Positions 26,866-35,412 of a DNA stretch of 64,000 nt are shown here, piece by piece. The first letter of the stretch is position 1; each line of letters starts with the position of its first letter. The stretch lies in the NCBI RefSeq assembly GCF_907165045.1, contig NZ_CAJRAU010000004.1, forward strand, positions 479,037 to 543,036. Reading direction: 5' to 3'. The translations under genes and the position numbers were made by a program. The notes under the pieces are model-generated. The model was not told the DNA's origin. It worked only from the letters and a program-made list of their open reading frames with translations, and made no database searches. This DNA is from Dyadobacter linearis. Its GTDB lineage: Bacteria > Bacteroidota > Bacteroidia > Cytophagales > Spirosomataceae.

Positions 26866-27576
26866 ATGAAAAAAGTTATTTCCTCAGTTCTGTTCTCATT
26901 TGTTTGTCTGCAATCCTGCGTTTACGTCGAGTCCGATGATAATATTCCGCCGCGCGGAACGCATACGGAAACGTATGATCTCAAAAATTTCGATGAGCTG
27001 GAAATGGGTGACGCGTTCCAGGTAAAGGTCGTTGCCGGGCCCGGATTCTCGGTTTCTGCCACAGGTGAACTGAATGATCTGGATGATCTTGACATTTTCG
27101 TTCATGACGGAAAGCTGGTAGCCCGCTACGATGGCTGGCGTAATAATCGCAAGCGTATGGATATTGAAATCGTCATGCCGGCTGTTGAGGAAGTAAATTT
27201 CTCCGGTGCTGTGAATGCAAAACTGCTCGGTTTTGAAAACCTGCCTTCCCTGAATATCGAACTTTCTGGCGCGTCACGCTGCGAATTTGACGGATCAGCC
27301 AGGGAAATGGACTTTGAACTTACCGGCGCGTCGCGGCTCAAACTCTTCGGGAACAGCAAATTTCTGGACGGGGAATTATCCGGAGCTTCACAATTGCATG
27401 CATTTGACCTGCCGGTGGAAGAGTCGGAACTTAACGTGTCGGGGGCAAGCCAGGCGGAGGTAAGTGTTTCAAGATTGCTGAAAGTGGATGCAAGCGGCGC
27501 CAGCGCTGTGCGTTATAAGGGTAACCCTGCGATTGACAAACGGCTGTCGGGCGGAAGCACGCTCAGAGCCGAATAG
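26866..27576 (+). CDS. DUF2807 (head GIN) lipoprotein
   Basis: A 236-residue lipoprotein. The ATG at 26866 gives MKKVISSVLFSFVCLQSC with lipobox LQSC (Cys18); the longer frame from 26842 adds eight unneeded residues. The rest is the DUF2807 right-handed beta structure: FDELEMGDAFQVKVVAG, and repeats of the form xLSGASxxxxx (VNFSGAVNAKLLG, IELSGASRCEFDG, FELTGASRLKLFG, GELSGASQLHAFD, LNVSGASQAEVSV). Its role is unknown. These proteins are often found with LiaF/PspC-type envelope genes, as here. Confidence 0.87.
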   Translation: MKKVISSVLFSFVCLQSCVYVESDDNIPPRGTHTETYDLKNFDELEMGDAFQVKVVAGPGFSVSATGELNDLDDLDIFVHDGKLVARYDGWRNNRKRMDIEIVMPAVEEVNFSGAVNAKLLGFENLPSLNIELSGASRCEFDGSAREMDFELTGASRLKLFGNSKFLDGELSGASQLHAFDLPVEESELNVSGASQAEVSVSRLLKVDASGASAVRYKGNPAIDKRLSGGSTLRAE

Positions 27577-27577
27577 G

Positions 27578-28270
27578 CTATTTGATCATGCCATATCTGG
27601 CCCTTGCCTGGCTTTTCGACATACCATCAAAATGCCACCATTCGGTCGTATTCGCACGAAATCCTGCCTGGACCATTACTTTCCTGAGAAGCTGGCGATT
27701 TTCAACCTGTTTGATCGTCAGCTTTCCTTTTTGCAGCATTTCCTGCTCTGATCGTGGGTAAGCCAGCGGCCCGAAAAAGTCGAATTTAGTGCCCATATCC
27801 AATGGTTTCCCGTTTTCGTCCGCGACTGTCAGGTCTACTGCGCAGCCGAAATTGTGATTGGAGCCTATCTTTGGGTCAGCCACGTACATCGTTTTTTTAC
27901 GGGCTGGAATTTTGAGATCATCTAATGCATCCCACAACGCATATTGAGCGGAATTAGGGCGGGCGGCGTCGTAAACAAGCAGCTTATAGCCTGGCTTCAA
28001 TTTCGCCAGCTGCGCATTTGCCTTCGCCAGCCGCTTTGCCATTTCGGGTTGGAGGTAAGCGCGGTCAAGGTCTGCGTAAATGTCTTTTTTGAGAAAATTA
28101 TCTGTCGTAGAATATTTCAGCTCGACCAATATGCCGGGATCAACATTGCGGATATTGACAAGTCCCTGCGCGATCATACTTTGCTCTGCTTTCGGAAGCT
28201 CCTGTTTCTGTGCAAAAACACTCGTTGAAAGCAGCAACAGCGATATAGTTTTGTTGATTTTATCAAACAT
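27578..28270 (-). CDS. D-Ala-D-Ala dipeptidase-like M15 peptidase (VanX/DdpX-type)
   Basis: A 230-residue exported zinc dipeptidase. The start at 28270 gives a signal peptide (FDKINKTISLLLLSTSVFAQ); the longer frame puts 17 polar residues before it. The zinc-ligand motif SNHNFGCAVDLT and the catalytic TEWWHFDG are intact. VanX-type enzymes cleave D-Ala-D-Ala. There is no vanH or vanA ligase nearby, so this is a wall-recycling or nutritional enzyme rather than a resistance gene. It converges on the DUF2807 gene with a 1-base gap. Confidence 0.88.
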   Translation of the reverse strand: MFDKINKTISLLLLSTSVFAQKQELPKAEQSMIAQGLVNIRNVDPGILVELKYSTTDNFLKKDIYADLDRAYLQPEMAKRLAKANAQLAKLKPGYKLLVYDAARPNSAQYALWDALDDLKIPARKKTMYVADPKIGSNHNFGCAVDLTVADENGKPLDMGTKFDFFGPLAYPRSEQEMLQKGKLTIKQVENRQLLRKVMVQAGFRANTTEWWHFDGMSKSQARARYGMIK

Positions 28271-28354
28271 AAAAAAATGAATACCCTTGCGAAAAGCTGC
28301 AAAGATATTCATTTGTATCAACCCTGATCAATAGGGTTAAAATTGTGACGGGTA

Positions 28355-29416
28355 TTAGTATCTGTTGATATTGATGCTCGTTAAGCCGCCTTCAAAGTCG
28401 ATAATGATCTTCTTTTCAGCGCTTTCATAACCTTGTGAGCGATACAAGCCGCTGCCGACTTTATCCAGTCCGTCAATATTTTTTGCATTCAATGCGCCGT
28501 CAATCCGCAATTCACATCCTACTGATCTCGGGATATCAATGGTAACCGACGCAACGCCTGCCTCAATATCAATCTGCGAAGAAGCCAGCTTGTCGCCCAT
28601 TTTAATATCCATATCGGCAACTCCGGTACTTACTTTCAGCTTTTCAACTTTATAATCACTGAAATCGAAATCACCTTTTCCAGCTCCGATGCCCAGGTCA
28701 ATGCTCCATACCGGTTTGTCATTCAGCTGAATTTTAGCCTGGTTGGAAATCTCGCCATTCTTGATCTTGACATTTCCTTCTTCCATTTTCAAGTTAACGG
28801 TAGCAGATTTGTCGAGCCTGTTCACCGAAGTATTTGATAGGAAACCGACGATCGTACTTTTCGTGCTGGCCTCAAAAAGCTTGGCGGTATTGCCTTCCAG
28901 TTTGAAAGAGCCGGCGCCACCTTCGAGGTTGAAGTTTGCTTTTTGAATAAAATCCTCCATTTCATATTTGTAGCTACCATTGATCGGCCGGCTGCTGCCT
29001 GATGATCTGTGCTCACGTTCGTAGTCAGCATCTTTTTCTTCGTCAGACTTTTCACCATCGTGACCATTATCCCCGTTGTGATAACCCAGATCTTCGTCGT
29101 CATTATGATTATCATTATCGTAATCATCCCAACCAAAATTCCAGTTGTTATTCCGGTTATCGAAAGCGCGATGCGTTCTGTTGACAATCCCTCCGAATAC
29201 TGCCAGCGTAATCAGCAAAGCAACCAAACCACCTACCGCCGAGCCACGTTCCCGTCCACCTGCAAGTAGCAATGCACCTGCAATTATCAGCAAGACAGGC
29301 CAGTAGGGAAGCACTTCATCCCAGTTGATGTTGACAAGATTCAGGTTTCGGAGCAGCCAGATCATCCCAAAAATGATCAGCACACCACCCCACACCAGGC
29401 CTCTGTTGGTTTTCAT
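28355..29416 (-). CDS. LiaF-like membrane protein with Asp/Asn/His-rich insert
   Basis: A 353-residue protein. The N-terminus carries a LiaI/LiaF-like (DUF5668) membrane unit with helices at about residues 7-27, 38-54 and 60-80. A polar insert of about 60 residues (roughly 82-145) follows, built almost wholly of D, N, H, E and G with a few aromatics. After it comes a beta-rich domain (150-353) with GGAGSFKLEGN and VSTGVADMDIKMGD elements, as in LiaF C-terminal domains. It lies 3 bases from the next small membrane gene. Likely role: envelope stress sensing (inference). Confidence 0.78.
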   Translation of the reverse strand: MKTNRGLVWGGVLIIFGMIWLLRNLNLVNINWDEVLPYWPVLLIIAGALLLAGGRERGSAVGGLVALLITLAVFGGIVNRTHRAFDNRNNNWNFGWDDYDNDNHNDDEDLGYHNGDNGHDGEKSDEEKDADYEREHRSSGSSRPINGSYKYEMEDFIQKANFNLEGGAGSFKLEGNTAKLFEASTKSTIVGFLSNTSVNRLDKSATVNLKMEEGNVKIKNGEISNQAKIQLNDKPVWSIDLGIGAGKGDFDFSDYKVEKLKVSTGVADMDIKMGDKLASSQIDIEAGVASVTIDIPRSVGCELRIDGALNAKNIDGLDKVGSGLYRSQGYESAEKKIIIDFEGGLTSININRY

Positions 29417-29419
29417 AAA

Positions 29420-29605
29420 TTAGATATTTGATCTGTTAGAAGAATCAGTATGCAGGAAGTTCCGAAGCAGCAGTAAGCCACCGGTTGTGATCAGGATGAT
29501 CGGCCAGAAGAAACGTCCGAAATCGAATGCGGTCAGTTCCTCGACCAGGAATAGCGAGCCCGTTATGATCAGGATTACGCCCCAGAAAATGTTCTTAAAG
29601 TTCAT
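29420..29605 (-). CDS. LiaI/LiaF-type small membrane protein
   Basis: A 61-residue protein with two membrane helices: IFWGVILIITGSLFLVEEL and FFWPIILITTGGLLLLRNF. It repeats the same DUF5668 unit found at the N-terminus of the larger protein 3 bases downstream, and of the PspC protein 48 bases upstream. It is likely a separate subunit of the same membrane complex. Confidence 0.78.
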   Translation of the reverse strand: MNFKNIFWGVILIITGSLFLVEELTAFDFGRFFWPIILITTGGLLLLRNFLHTDSSNRSNI

Positions 29606-29653
29606 GGCTAAAATATATTAAAGTGTTGATTTACTTAAACTTAACTTAAATAT

Positions 29654-30280
29654 CTAGTTTACCTTGATCACCGGATTGTCGTCTTCGTCATCTTTTTTCG
29701 GACTTTCAGGATCTTCCGGAAAATTTGTCTCCGGCGTAGTGTTCACAGGTGTAAAAGGTGTGTAAGGCTGCGGATCAGGTTCTGGTGTTACCGGAGTTAT
29801 CGGATCGGCCGGCGGAGGTGTGGTAGGGTACACCGTCGTATTGTTTTCCTGGTTTTTATCACGCTGGCGCAGGATCAGGAATGCACCTATTGCTATGAAA
29901 ACGATCGGCCAGAAATACCTTTTGAATTCGTACCAGATCGGGAAATCGTCAAGCAACATTACCGCACCAAAAACGACCAGTACGCCGCCGAGGATCATCA
30001 CAGTCTGATCCGAATTCTTCTTGTCAAAGAACGGTTCCGATGGTTTCGAAGGTTCGCCGGTTACAGGATAAACATCCACTGCGGGCCCGGTTGGCAATAC
30101 TGCCCATAGAATGATATATAAAATACCTGTCCAGCCAAAGCTTGGAGGAATAGGCAGCAGCAGCAGCACCACGAATAACACACGGACTATGACAACATCA
30201 ATTTGAAGATATTGAGCAATTCCGGATGCTACTCCGCCAAAAACTGCCTGTTCGGGTATACGATGCAATTTCTTTTCCAT
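29654..30280 (-). CDS. PspC-domain membrane protein
   Basis: A 208-residue protein. An N-terminal PspC domain (residues 3-65: LHRIPEQAVFGGVASGIAQY, then VRVLFVVLLLLP and GILYIILWAVLP) is followed by a DUF5668-like helix pair (about 85-140). The C-terminal tail of about 60 residues is rich in Pro, Thr, Asp and Glu and probably disordered. PspC proteins take part in phage-shock-type envelope stress signalling. It heads a three-gene operon with the two LiaF-like proteins. Confidence 0.87.
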   Translation of the reverse strand: MEKKLHRIPEQAVFGGVASGIAQYLQIDVVIVRVLFVVLLLLPIPPSFGWTGILYIILWAVLPTGPAVDVYPVTGEPSKPSEPFFDKKNSDQTVMILGGVLVVFGAVMLLDDFPIWYEFKRYFWPIVFIAIGAFLILRQRDKNQENNTTVYPTTPPPADPITPVTPEPDPQPYTPFTPVNTTPETNFPEDPESPKKDDEDDNPVIKVN

Positions 30281-30417
30281 GATTCGTTTAGCGTTTATTT
30301 GTATTCAAAGGTAGTAGGTAATACAAGATACTGTAAACCGGAAAATTATTATCGGTAAAACGGCGTGTTAAGCGGATAAATTCGGTGAAAACGAAAAAAT
30401 AGGGGAGTTACGGGGGG

Positions 30418-31041
30418 CTATTGTTCTTCCAATGCTTCCAAAATGTCCATCATACTTCCGAAATCCTTGTATCCGGGACGTATTTCTTCGCTGCCTCTCA
30501 ATGCGATGCCGATGTTTTCGGGCAGGTTGTTCAATGCGATGATCGCGGAGTCGGTATCAAGTCCGAAACCAATCAGAAGTGGATGTTCTTCGGCGAGAGA
30601 AGGTAGTATTTGCAGCCAGTTCAGTGACAATTCGGCGTCCTGATCACTTTCTAAAAGGAAATGCGTTGCAGCATCTTCGTACCGGTTAAGCAGGGACTGG
30701 ATCTCGTCGGCTTCATATTGATCGACGCTGATGCGCAGAATGAGAGGCAATGCAAGTTCACTTTTCAGGTAGCCTAGCAGTCCCGGATCTTCCACCTGAA
30801 CCGCGTGCACGGGGTATTGCTGCAATTGTAAAAGAATAGCCTCTGCGCTGGATTGCGCCGTTTCAGCTACGAGGGTCACGCCAGCCAGCCAGGAACAGAT
30901 GTCCTCAAATTTCTTTGGAGAAATATAATTTGGAGAATCTTCGTCAATAGAAAAACCGAGCATTTCCACCCCCATTCCCGCACAATAACGCGCGTCGGAC
31001 AAGTTAGTAACATTGCTGATTTTGACTGTTCTGGTTAGCAT
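30418..31041 (-). CDS. TrpF-like (phosphoribosylanthranilate isomerase-like) barrel, degenerate
   Basis: A 207-residue protein whose N-terminus aligns in pattern with TrpF: KISNVTNLSDARYCAGMGVEMLGF, then NYISPKKFEDIC. In true TrpF the first strand reads K-I-C-G, where Cys is the general base; here it is K-I-S-N. The usual acidic partner and the phosphate-binding GGL-type loop near the C-terminus are also not evident (IGFGLDTDSAIIALNNLP, then GIALRGSEEIRPG). No trp gene is nearby. It is probably a barrel recruited to another task. The fold assignment is moderately sure and the activity is unknown. Confidence 0.6.
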   Translation of the reverse strand: MLTRTVKISNVTNLSDARYCAGMGVEMLGFSIDEDSPNYISPKKFEDICSWLAGVTLVAETAQSSAEAILLQLQQYPVHAVQVEDPGLLGYLKSELALPLILRISVDQYEADEIQSLLNRYEDAATHFLLESDQDAELSLNWLQILPSLAEEHPLLIGFGLDTDSAIIALNNLPENIGIALRGSEEIRPGYKDFGSMMDILEALEEQ

Positions 31042-31066
31042 TGTTGATGATTTTTGAAAAGGATAT

Positions 31067-31330
31067 TTATAATATTGAATCGATCTTTCCTGAATAAAGT
31101 TGCTCTACCGGAAAAATCAGGTCCCAATCTTTTCCCCAGACTAAATTCCCGCGCTCAATCTTGAATTTTTTGAATTGCGCCGGTTGCCGGTACTTATTAA
31201 ATTGAGGATGTGAATGCTTTGTCAGAAACTCTTCAAAATCGACAATCCGCTCATTTTCATCTGAAAATTTCACAAGAATGCGATATTCTGACAAATAAGT
31301 CGCGTCGGTCAATTCGATGATTATGCTCAT
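31067..31330 (-). CDS. DUF2442 protein
   Basis: A protein of about 87 residues of the DUF2442 family: IIELTDATYLSEYRILVKFSD, then ERIVDFEEFLTK and a terminal WGKDWDLIFPVEQLYSGKI. The start at 31330 (MSIIIELTD) is more usual for the family than the longer frame from 31351. DUF2442 proteins often sit next to DUF4160 partners as candidate toxin-antitoxin pairs. No such partner is visible here, so it is an orphan of unknown role. Confidence 0.75.
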   Translation of the reverse strand: MSIIIELTDATYLSEYRILVKFSDENERIVDFEEFLTKHSHPQFNKYRQPAQFKKFKIERGNLVWGKDWDLIFPVEQLYSGKIDSIL

Positions 31331-31372
31331 ATTGTAAGTCAAAATTACCAAAAAGATCCGGAATTGAGCAAA

Positions 31373-31413
31373 AATAAAGCACCGCGCTGGGCCTTGCTTG
31401 GCTGCGCGGTGCT
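31373..31413 (-). terminator. Terminator after galM
   Basis: AGCACCGCGC (31378-31387) pairs with GCGCGGTGCT (31404-31413) in a perfect 10-bp stem with a 16-base loop. On the minus strand the stem is followed by a T-rich run. It ends the galactose operon. Confidence 0.75.
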
Positions 31414-31438
31414 GATAATATTTATTTTGGAATGTGCC

Positions 31439-32581
31439 TTATTTCGCTGAAAAGCGATATTTCGTTGTTGTTTCATAAGTATCTCCCGGGTTCAACACAG
31501 TTGATGGAAACTGTGGCTGATTGGGTGAGTCGGGGTAATGCTCGGTTTCGAGGCAAAGTCCGAAACGTTTGGCAAAGGTTGCGTTTTTGCCTTTCAGGCT
31601 GCCATCCAAAAAGTTACCTGTGTAAAATTGAACCGCAGGTTCGGTCGTGAATACTTCCATAAAACGTCCGCTTTCAGGATCTTTCACCGTAGCGAAAAGC
31701 ATCAAGCCAGGTTCTGTTCTTTTAAGAACCCAGCAGTGGTCATAACCGCCACCGTTCTTGATCTGCTCATCATCAATTTTGTTAATACCCGCATTGATTT
31801 TTGTTGGTTTCCTGAAATCAAATGGCGTCCCTTCCACAGCCCGCAGCTTGCCGGTAGGGATCAAATTCGCGTCGACCGGTACAATGCTGTCAGACATAAT
31901 CGAAACTTCATGGTCCAGAATATCCCTTTTCAAACCTGTCAGGTTGAAGTAGGAGTGATTGGTGAGGTTCACAACTGTGGCTTTGTCTGTGGTAGCATTG
32001 TAATTGATAGACAATGCATTATCGTTGTCAAGGGTGTAAGTTACTTTGACAGTCAAAGTGCCCGGGTAGCCCTCTTCCATATCTTTACTAACATATTCCA
32101 GCTGCAATCCTACAACCGAATCTTCCTTCACCTCGGTCGCTTTCCAGATCACTTTATCAAAACCTTTGATTCCGCCATGCAATGCATTCGGCCCGTTATT
32201 GATCGCCAGTTTATAGTCCTGCCCGTTCAGCGTGAACTTCCCTTTCGCAATCCGGTTTCCATACCGCCCGACCAGCGCACCAAAAAACGGGTGGCCGCTC
32301 ACATAAGGTTGCAGCGAATCAAAGCCCAGCACCACATCCGTCCATTCCCCTTTTTTATCAGGCGCAGTCAGTTTTGTGATGATACCGCCGTAATTCGTAA
32401 TGTTGACGGTCATGCCGTTTCCATTAGTTAGGGTGTACAGGTCGGCTTTCTGGCCGTCGGGAAGTTCGCCGAATGCTTCTTTGGAAATTGTGCTGATCAT
32501 TTTTTCTTCATTCTTGGTTTGAGAGCATCCGAAAATCGTGAGACCGATCACAGCTGTGAGTACAAGTGGTAGTTTTTTCAT
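31439..32581 (-). CDS. galM: Aldose 1-epimerase (galactose mutarotase), lipoprotein form
   Basis: A 380-residue enzyme that interconverts alpha and beta galactose or other aldoses. A lipobox, TIFGC with Cys19, follows a hydrophobic N-terminus, so it acts in the periplasm. Family motifs are NYGGIITKLTAPDKKG, VGRYGNRIAKGKFTLNGQ and LTNHSYFNL, carrying the catalytic His. PDHC-like sites appear as GGYDHCWVL, and the catalytic Glu lies in LCLETEHYPDSPNQP. It follows galK by 46 bases and is followed by a terminator. Confidence 0.93.
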   Translation of the reverse strand: MKKLPLVLTAVIGLTIFGCSQTKNEEKMISTISKEAFGELPDGQKADLYTLTNGNGMTVNITNYGGIITKLTAPDKKGEWTDVVLGFDSLQPYVSGHPFFGALVGRYGNRIAKGKFTLNGQDYKLAINNGPNALHGGIKGFDKVIWKATEVKEDSVVGLQLEYVSKDMEEGYPGTLTVKVTYTLDNDNALSINYNATTDKATVVNLTNHSYFNLTGLKRDILDHEVSIMSDSIVPVDANLIPTGKLRAVEGTPFDFRKPTKINAGINKIDDEQIKNGGGYDHCWVLKRTEPGLMLFATVKDPESGRFMEVFTTEPAVQFYTGNFLDGSLKGKNATFAKRFGLCLETEHYPDSPNQPQFPSTVLNPGDTYETTTKYRFSAK

Positions 32582-32627
32582 AAATAAAGGTTAGCAGTTT
32601 GCGACAATTGTTTCACGCAGGTTTAGA

Positions 32628-33803
32628 TCACAAAACTTCTCCCGTACCGTCGGTAATTTTCACCCGGTAACAGGGAAGGTCAATATCATATTCCTTTTTA
32701 TAAGCAAGTATCATTTCTTCTTCAAAGGCATCAACAGCGTTTTTCTTTACCAAATTAATGGTACATCCGCCAAAACCGCCTCCCATCATGCGCGAACCCA
32801 CTACGTCGGCGTTTTCTCTTGTTTTTAAAACAAGAAAATCCAGCTCGGGGCAGCTCACTTCATATTCATGTTGCAGACCATCGTGGGTTTCATACATTTT
32901 TGCTCCAAAAGCAGGCAAATTGCCCTGAACAAGCAGATCGCAGGCATCCAGTACACGTTGGATTTCTTCGGTAATGAATTTGCAGCGGCGGTAAACTACG
33001 TCGCCAAGTTCGTCTTTGTGGGCTTCGACCAGCTCGGGCGAAGCGTCGCGCAAACTTTGAATAGCAGGATCATATTTTCTCAATATCGCCACTCCCTTTT
33101 CACATTCCAGCCGCCGGGTATTGTATTCCGAGCTCGCCAGCGAATGTTTCACGCTTGTGTCGCAGAGGACGATCATATATTCATCCATCGGAAAAGGAAA
33201 ATATTCCATATCCAGCGACCGGCAGTCGAGGCGCATCACCGATTCGCTCACGCCAAAAGCAGAAGCAAACTGGTCCATAATGCCGCATTGCACACCAACA
33301 TATTCGTTTTCAGCCTTTTGCGACATTTTGACAATATCCAGCCGGCCCAGTCCAAGTCCGAAAATGTCATTTAAAGCAAATAACAAGCAGCATTCCAGTG
33401 CAGCAGAAGAGGATAAACCCGCCCCAACAGGTACATTTCCACCAAAAGCAGCCTGAAATCCGGAGATCTCCAAGCCGCGTTTCTGAATCTGTTCCACGAT
33501 CCCGAGCTGGTAATGCGGCCAGGAACTTTCCGGTTTGGAAAGATCGTCCAGAGAAAAGGAATAGGTTTCGTCAAGATCGGCCGCGTACAGCTTTACCTGA
33601 TTGTCGTCCCGGGACGATATTGCGAAATAAACCGCCTTATCGACACTAGCGGGCAACACAAAACCATTGTTATAATCCGTATGCTCGCCGATCAGGTTGA
33701 TGCGCCCGGGAGAGCGGAATACCTGGAAGTCGTGGTCGCTTCCAAATTTCTCAACGTATTTCTCTTTGATCGATGCTATTAAACTTGAATCCGTGGCTGC
33801 CAT
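32628..33803 (-). CDS. galK: Galactokinase
   Basis: A 391-residue GHMP kinase that phosphorylates galactose at C1. The galactokinase signature lies at residues 33-47 (PGRINLIGEHTDYNNG). The ATP-binding motif VPVGAGLSSSAALEC and the C-terminal GGGFGGCTINLV are intact. It is co-directional with galM (46-base gap) and the preceding hydroxyacid dehydrogenase (18-base gap). No galT or galE is in the window, so the pathway must continue elsewhere. Confidence 0.95.
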   Translation of the reverse strand: MAATDSSLIASIKEKYVEKFGSDHDFQVFRSPGRINLIGEHTDYNNGFVLPASVDKAVYFAISSRDDNQVKLYAADLDETYSFSLDDLSKPESSWPHYQLGIVEQIQKRGLEISGFQAAFGGNVPVGAGLSSSAALECCLLFALNDIFGLGLGRLDIVKMSQKAENEYVGVQCGIMDQFASAFGVSESVMRLDCRSLDMEYFPFPMDEYMIVLCDTSVKHSLASSEYNTRRLECEKGVAILRKYDPAIQSLRDASPELVEAHKDELGDVVYRRCKFITEEIQRVLDACDLLVQGNLPAFGAKMYETHDGLQHEYEVSCPELDFLVLKTRENADVVGSRMMGGGFGGCTINLVKKNAVDAFEEEMILAYKKEYDIDLPCYRVKITDGTGEVL

Positions 33804-33821
33804 TTTTGTTTTTGTAATTAA

Positions 33822-34760
33822 TCAATAACCTTTCAACAGGTTCACTTCATTGGCTGGGCTGCTATTTGCTTCAACTGCCAAAATATTATTCAGGAACAAA
33901 TCTACTTTGCCCATATGTTCGTTTCGGTGACCTCCGCCGGTATGTTGGGTCAATATTACATTGTCCAGTTTCCAGAGCGGGCTGTCTTCGGGCAGTGGTT
34001 CAATTTCGGTCACATCCAGTACCGCACCGTCCAGCTGTCCAGCATTTAAAACTTCCAGCAGCGCATTTTCATCCGTCGTACTTCCTCTTCCCACACTCGC
34101 ATAAACGCTTCCTTTTTTCATTTTAGAAAAGAACTCAGCATTTACAAAATGAGTAGCGGTTCCCGGTAAAGTGTTGATAACCAGGTCGGCATTAGGCAGT
34201 GCGTCGAGCAATTCTTCACGGCTGTGTATATCGGCATCCGGTGAAGTGCGGGCCAGCATATGCGTGGTGCATCCCAGTCCTTTCAGAATCGCATTCACCG
34301 CCTGACCGATCGTTCCTGCGCCCAGTACGATCGTGTTTTGCATGTACAATAATTTCAGGTCGGTCCGCAGCTTGCTCCCTACCCATTCTGATTTTTGTTT
34401 TAATAAAGTCAATGTATCCAGCCCGCGATAGAGTGCCAGTACGCCGCCTACGATACTTTCGGCACACGGGCGCGCAAACCAGTCGCCCATATTGGCCACT
34501 TTTACATTGTCGCGCAAAGGAATGGACGCATACTGATCAAAACCAGCCGAGTCCAGCTGCCAGAATTTTAGATTTTCCGGTGCATTATTGAACCAGTCTC
34601 CGGGCGGATTGCCGAGAATGTAATCGGCCTGTGCAAAGTAGGCACGTGCTTCTTCCTCGCTGGTGTCTTCTGTACGGTAATTGATAACGTGCTGCGACAA
34701 AGTTTCGGTAAGCTTGTCCCTTAATGCATTGTCCAGCATGGAGTGGCAATAAATGATCAT
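33822..34760 (-). CDS. D-isomer-specific 2-hydroxyacid dehydrogenase
   Basis: A 312-residue NAD(P)-dependent dehydrogenase. The start at 34760 (MIIYCHSML) is preferred over 34817. The Rossmann motif is VLGAGTIGQAVNAILKGLG. Catalytic elements follow the family: Arg in VYASVGRGSTTDE, Glu in DVTEIEPLPEDSPLW and His in LTQHTGGGH. Family members reduce 2-keto acids such as glyoxylate or hydroxypyruvate. Its place directly before galK suggests a single operon, but a role in galactose metabolism is unproven. Confidence 0.85.
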   Translation of the reverse strand: MIIYCHSMLDNALRDKLTETLSQHVINYRTEDTSEEEARAYFAQADYILGNPPGDWFNNAPENLKFWQLDSAGFDQYASIPLRDNVKVANMGDWFARPCAESIVGGVLALYRGLDTLTLLKQKSEWVGSKLRTDLKLLYMQNTIVLGAGTIGQAVNAILKGLGCTTHMLARTSPDADIHSREELLDALPNADLVINTLPGTATHFVNAEFFSKMKKGSVYASVGRGSTTDENALLEVLNAGQLDGAVLDVTEIEPLPEDSPLWKLDNVILTQHTGGGHRNEHMGKVDLFLNNILAVEANSSPANEVNLLKGY

Positions 34761-34826
34761 TGTCTTTATAGAGTTTGAAAAAGCAAGGTAAAATGATTTC
34801 CCCGAATATGTCAGCAAAATGTCGCT

Positions 34827-35342
34827 CTAAATACGTGCCAAAATCTTCCGGCCCCTGGAAATGAACGCGGGACCTTCATAATCTATCCGCTCCTGGATCT
34901 CATACCTCAGCTCGTTTTTAAGCTCGGGATAAATCAGCGTAAGATTGTACAAAATTGTGAGACAAAAAGCCCGTATCGCAATGGCTGTCTGCGTGTTACG
35001 GACGTGCTTGAATGCAGTATCGATCAGCTCGCCGTGGTATTCTTCGGGAATAATTACGTCTTCCAGGATCCGTGCGCTGTTCCTCAAAATGGCATCGTGC
35101 ACGTCTTCGCGACCGAGTCGTTTTACTAAAATACCAATATAAGGCTTGATCAGCTCCGGCTCTTTTTGCGCTGCGAAAGTCAGGCTATGCGCTGCGCGCT
35201 GGGCGAGGCGGTAGTCTCCCGAAATGAAGCAATTGAACAGTTCGTCAAATGTTTCCCGCGACGAACAGGCATGATCGGCAATGCGCATTGCAGCGATCCT
35301 GGATTGTTTCTCGTCAGCCAGCAGTTGGTTTTTGATACCCAT
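34827..35342 (-). CDS. HEAT-repeat-like cytosolic protein
   Basis: A 171-residue all-helical protein with no signal or membrane segment. Paired helices of HEAT character are visible: FDELFNCFISGDYRLAQRAA, then LIKPYIGILVKRLGREDVHD, and HVRNTQTAIAIRAFCLTILY. The start at 35342 (MGIKNQLLADEKQ) is chosen because the longer frame from 35381 runs through the fumC terminator. Such proteins act as binding scaffolds and no partner can be named. It is the likely first gene of the unit that continues to galM. Confidence 0.65.
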   Translation of the reverse strand: MGIKNQLLADEKQSRIAAMRIADHACSSRETFDELFNCFISGDYRLAQRAAHSLTFAAQKEPELIKPYIGILVKRLGREDVHDAILRNSARILEDVIIPEEYHGELIDTAFKHVRNTQTAIAIRAFCLTILYNLTLIYPELKNELRYEIQERIDYEGPAFISRGRKILARI

Positions 35343-35351
35343 TTTTCCTTC

Positions 35352-35390
35352 AAAAAAATAAATGCCCCGAAATGGTATCACGGAGCATTT
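35352..35390 (-). terminator. Terminator after fumC
   Basis: On the minus strand AAATGC-CCG pairs with CGG-GCATTT and is followed by ATTTTTTT. It lies 23 bases after the fumC stop and fixes the start of the HEAT-like gene downstream of it. Confidence 0.75.
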
Positions 35391-35412
35391 GTATCCAAAA
35401 AAAGAGAAAAAA

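Noticed and set aside
27578..28270. Vancomycin resistance gene vanX
   Set aside because: No vanH/vanA ligase or vanRS lies nearby and the protein is exported; a wall-recycling or nutritional dipeptidase is more likely.
35343..35381. Longer N-terminus of the HEAT-like protein
   Set aside because: It would overlap the fumC terminator stem; the start at 35342 avoids this.
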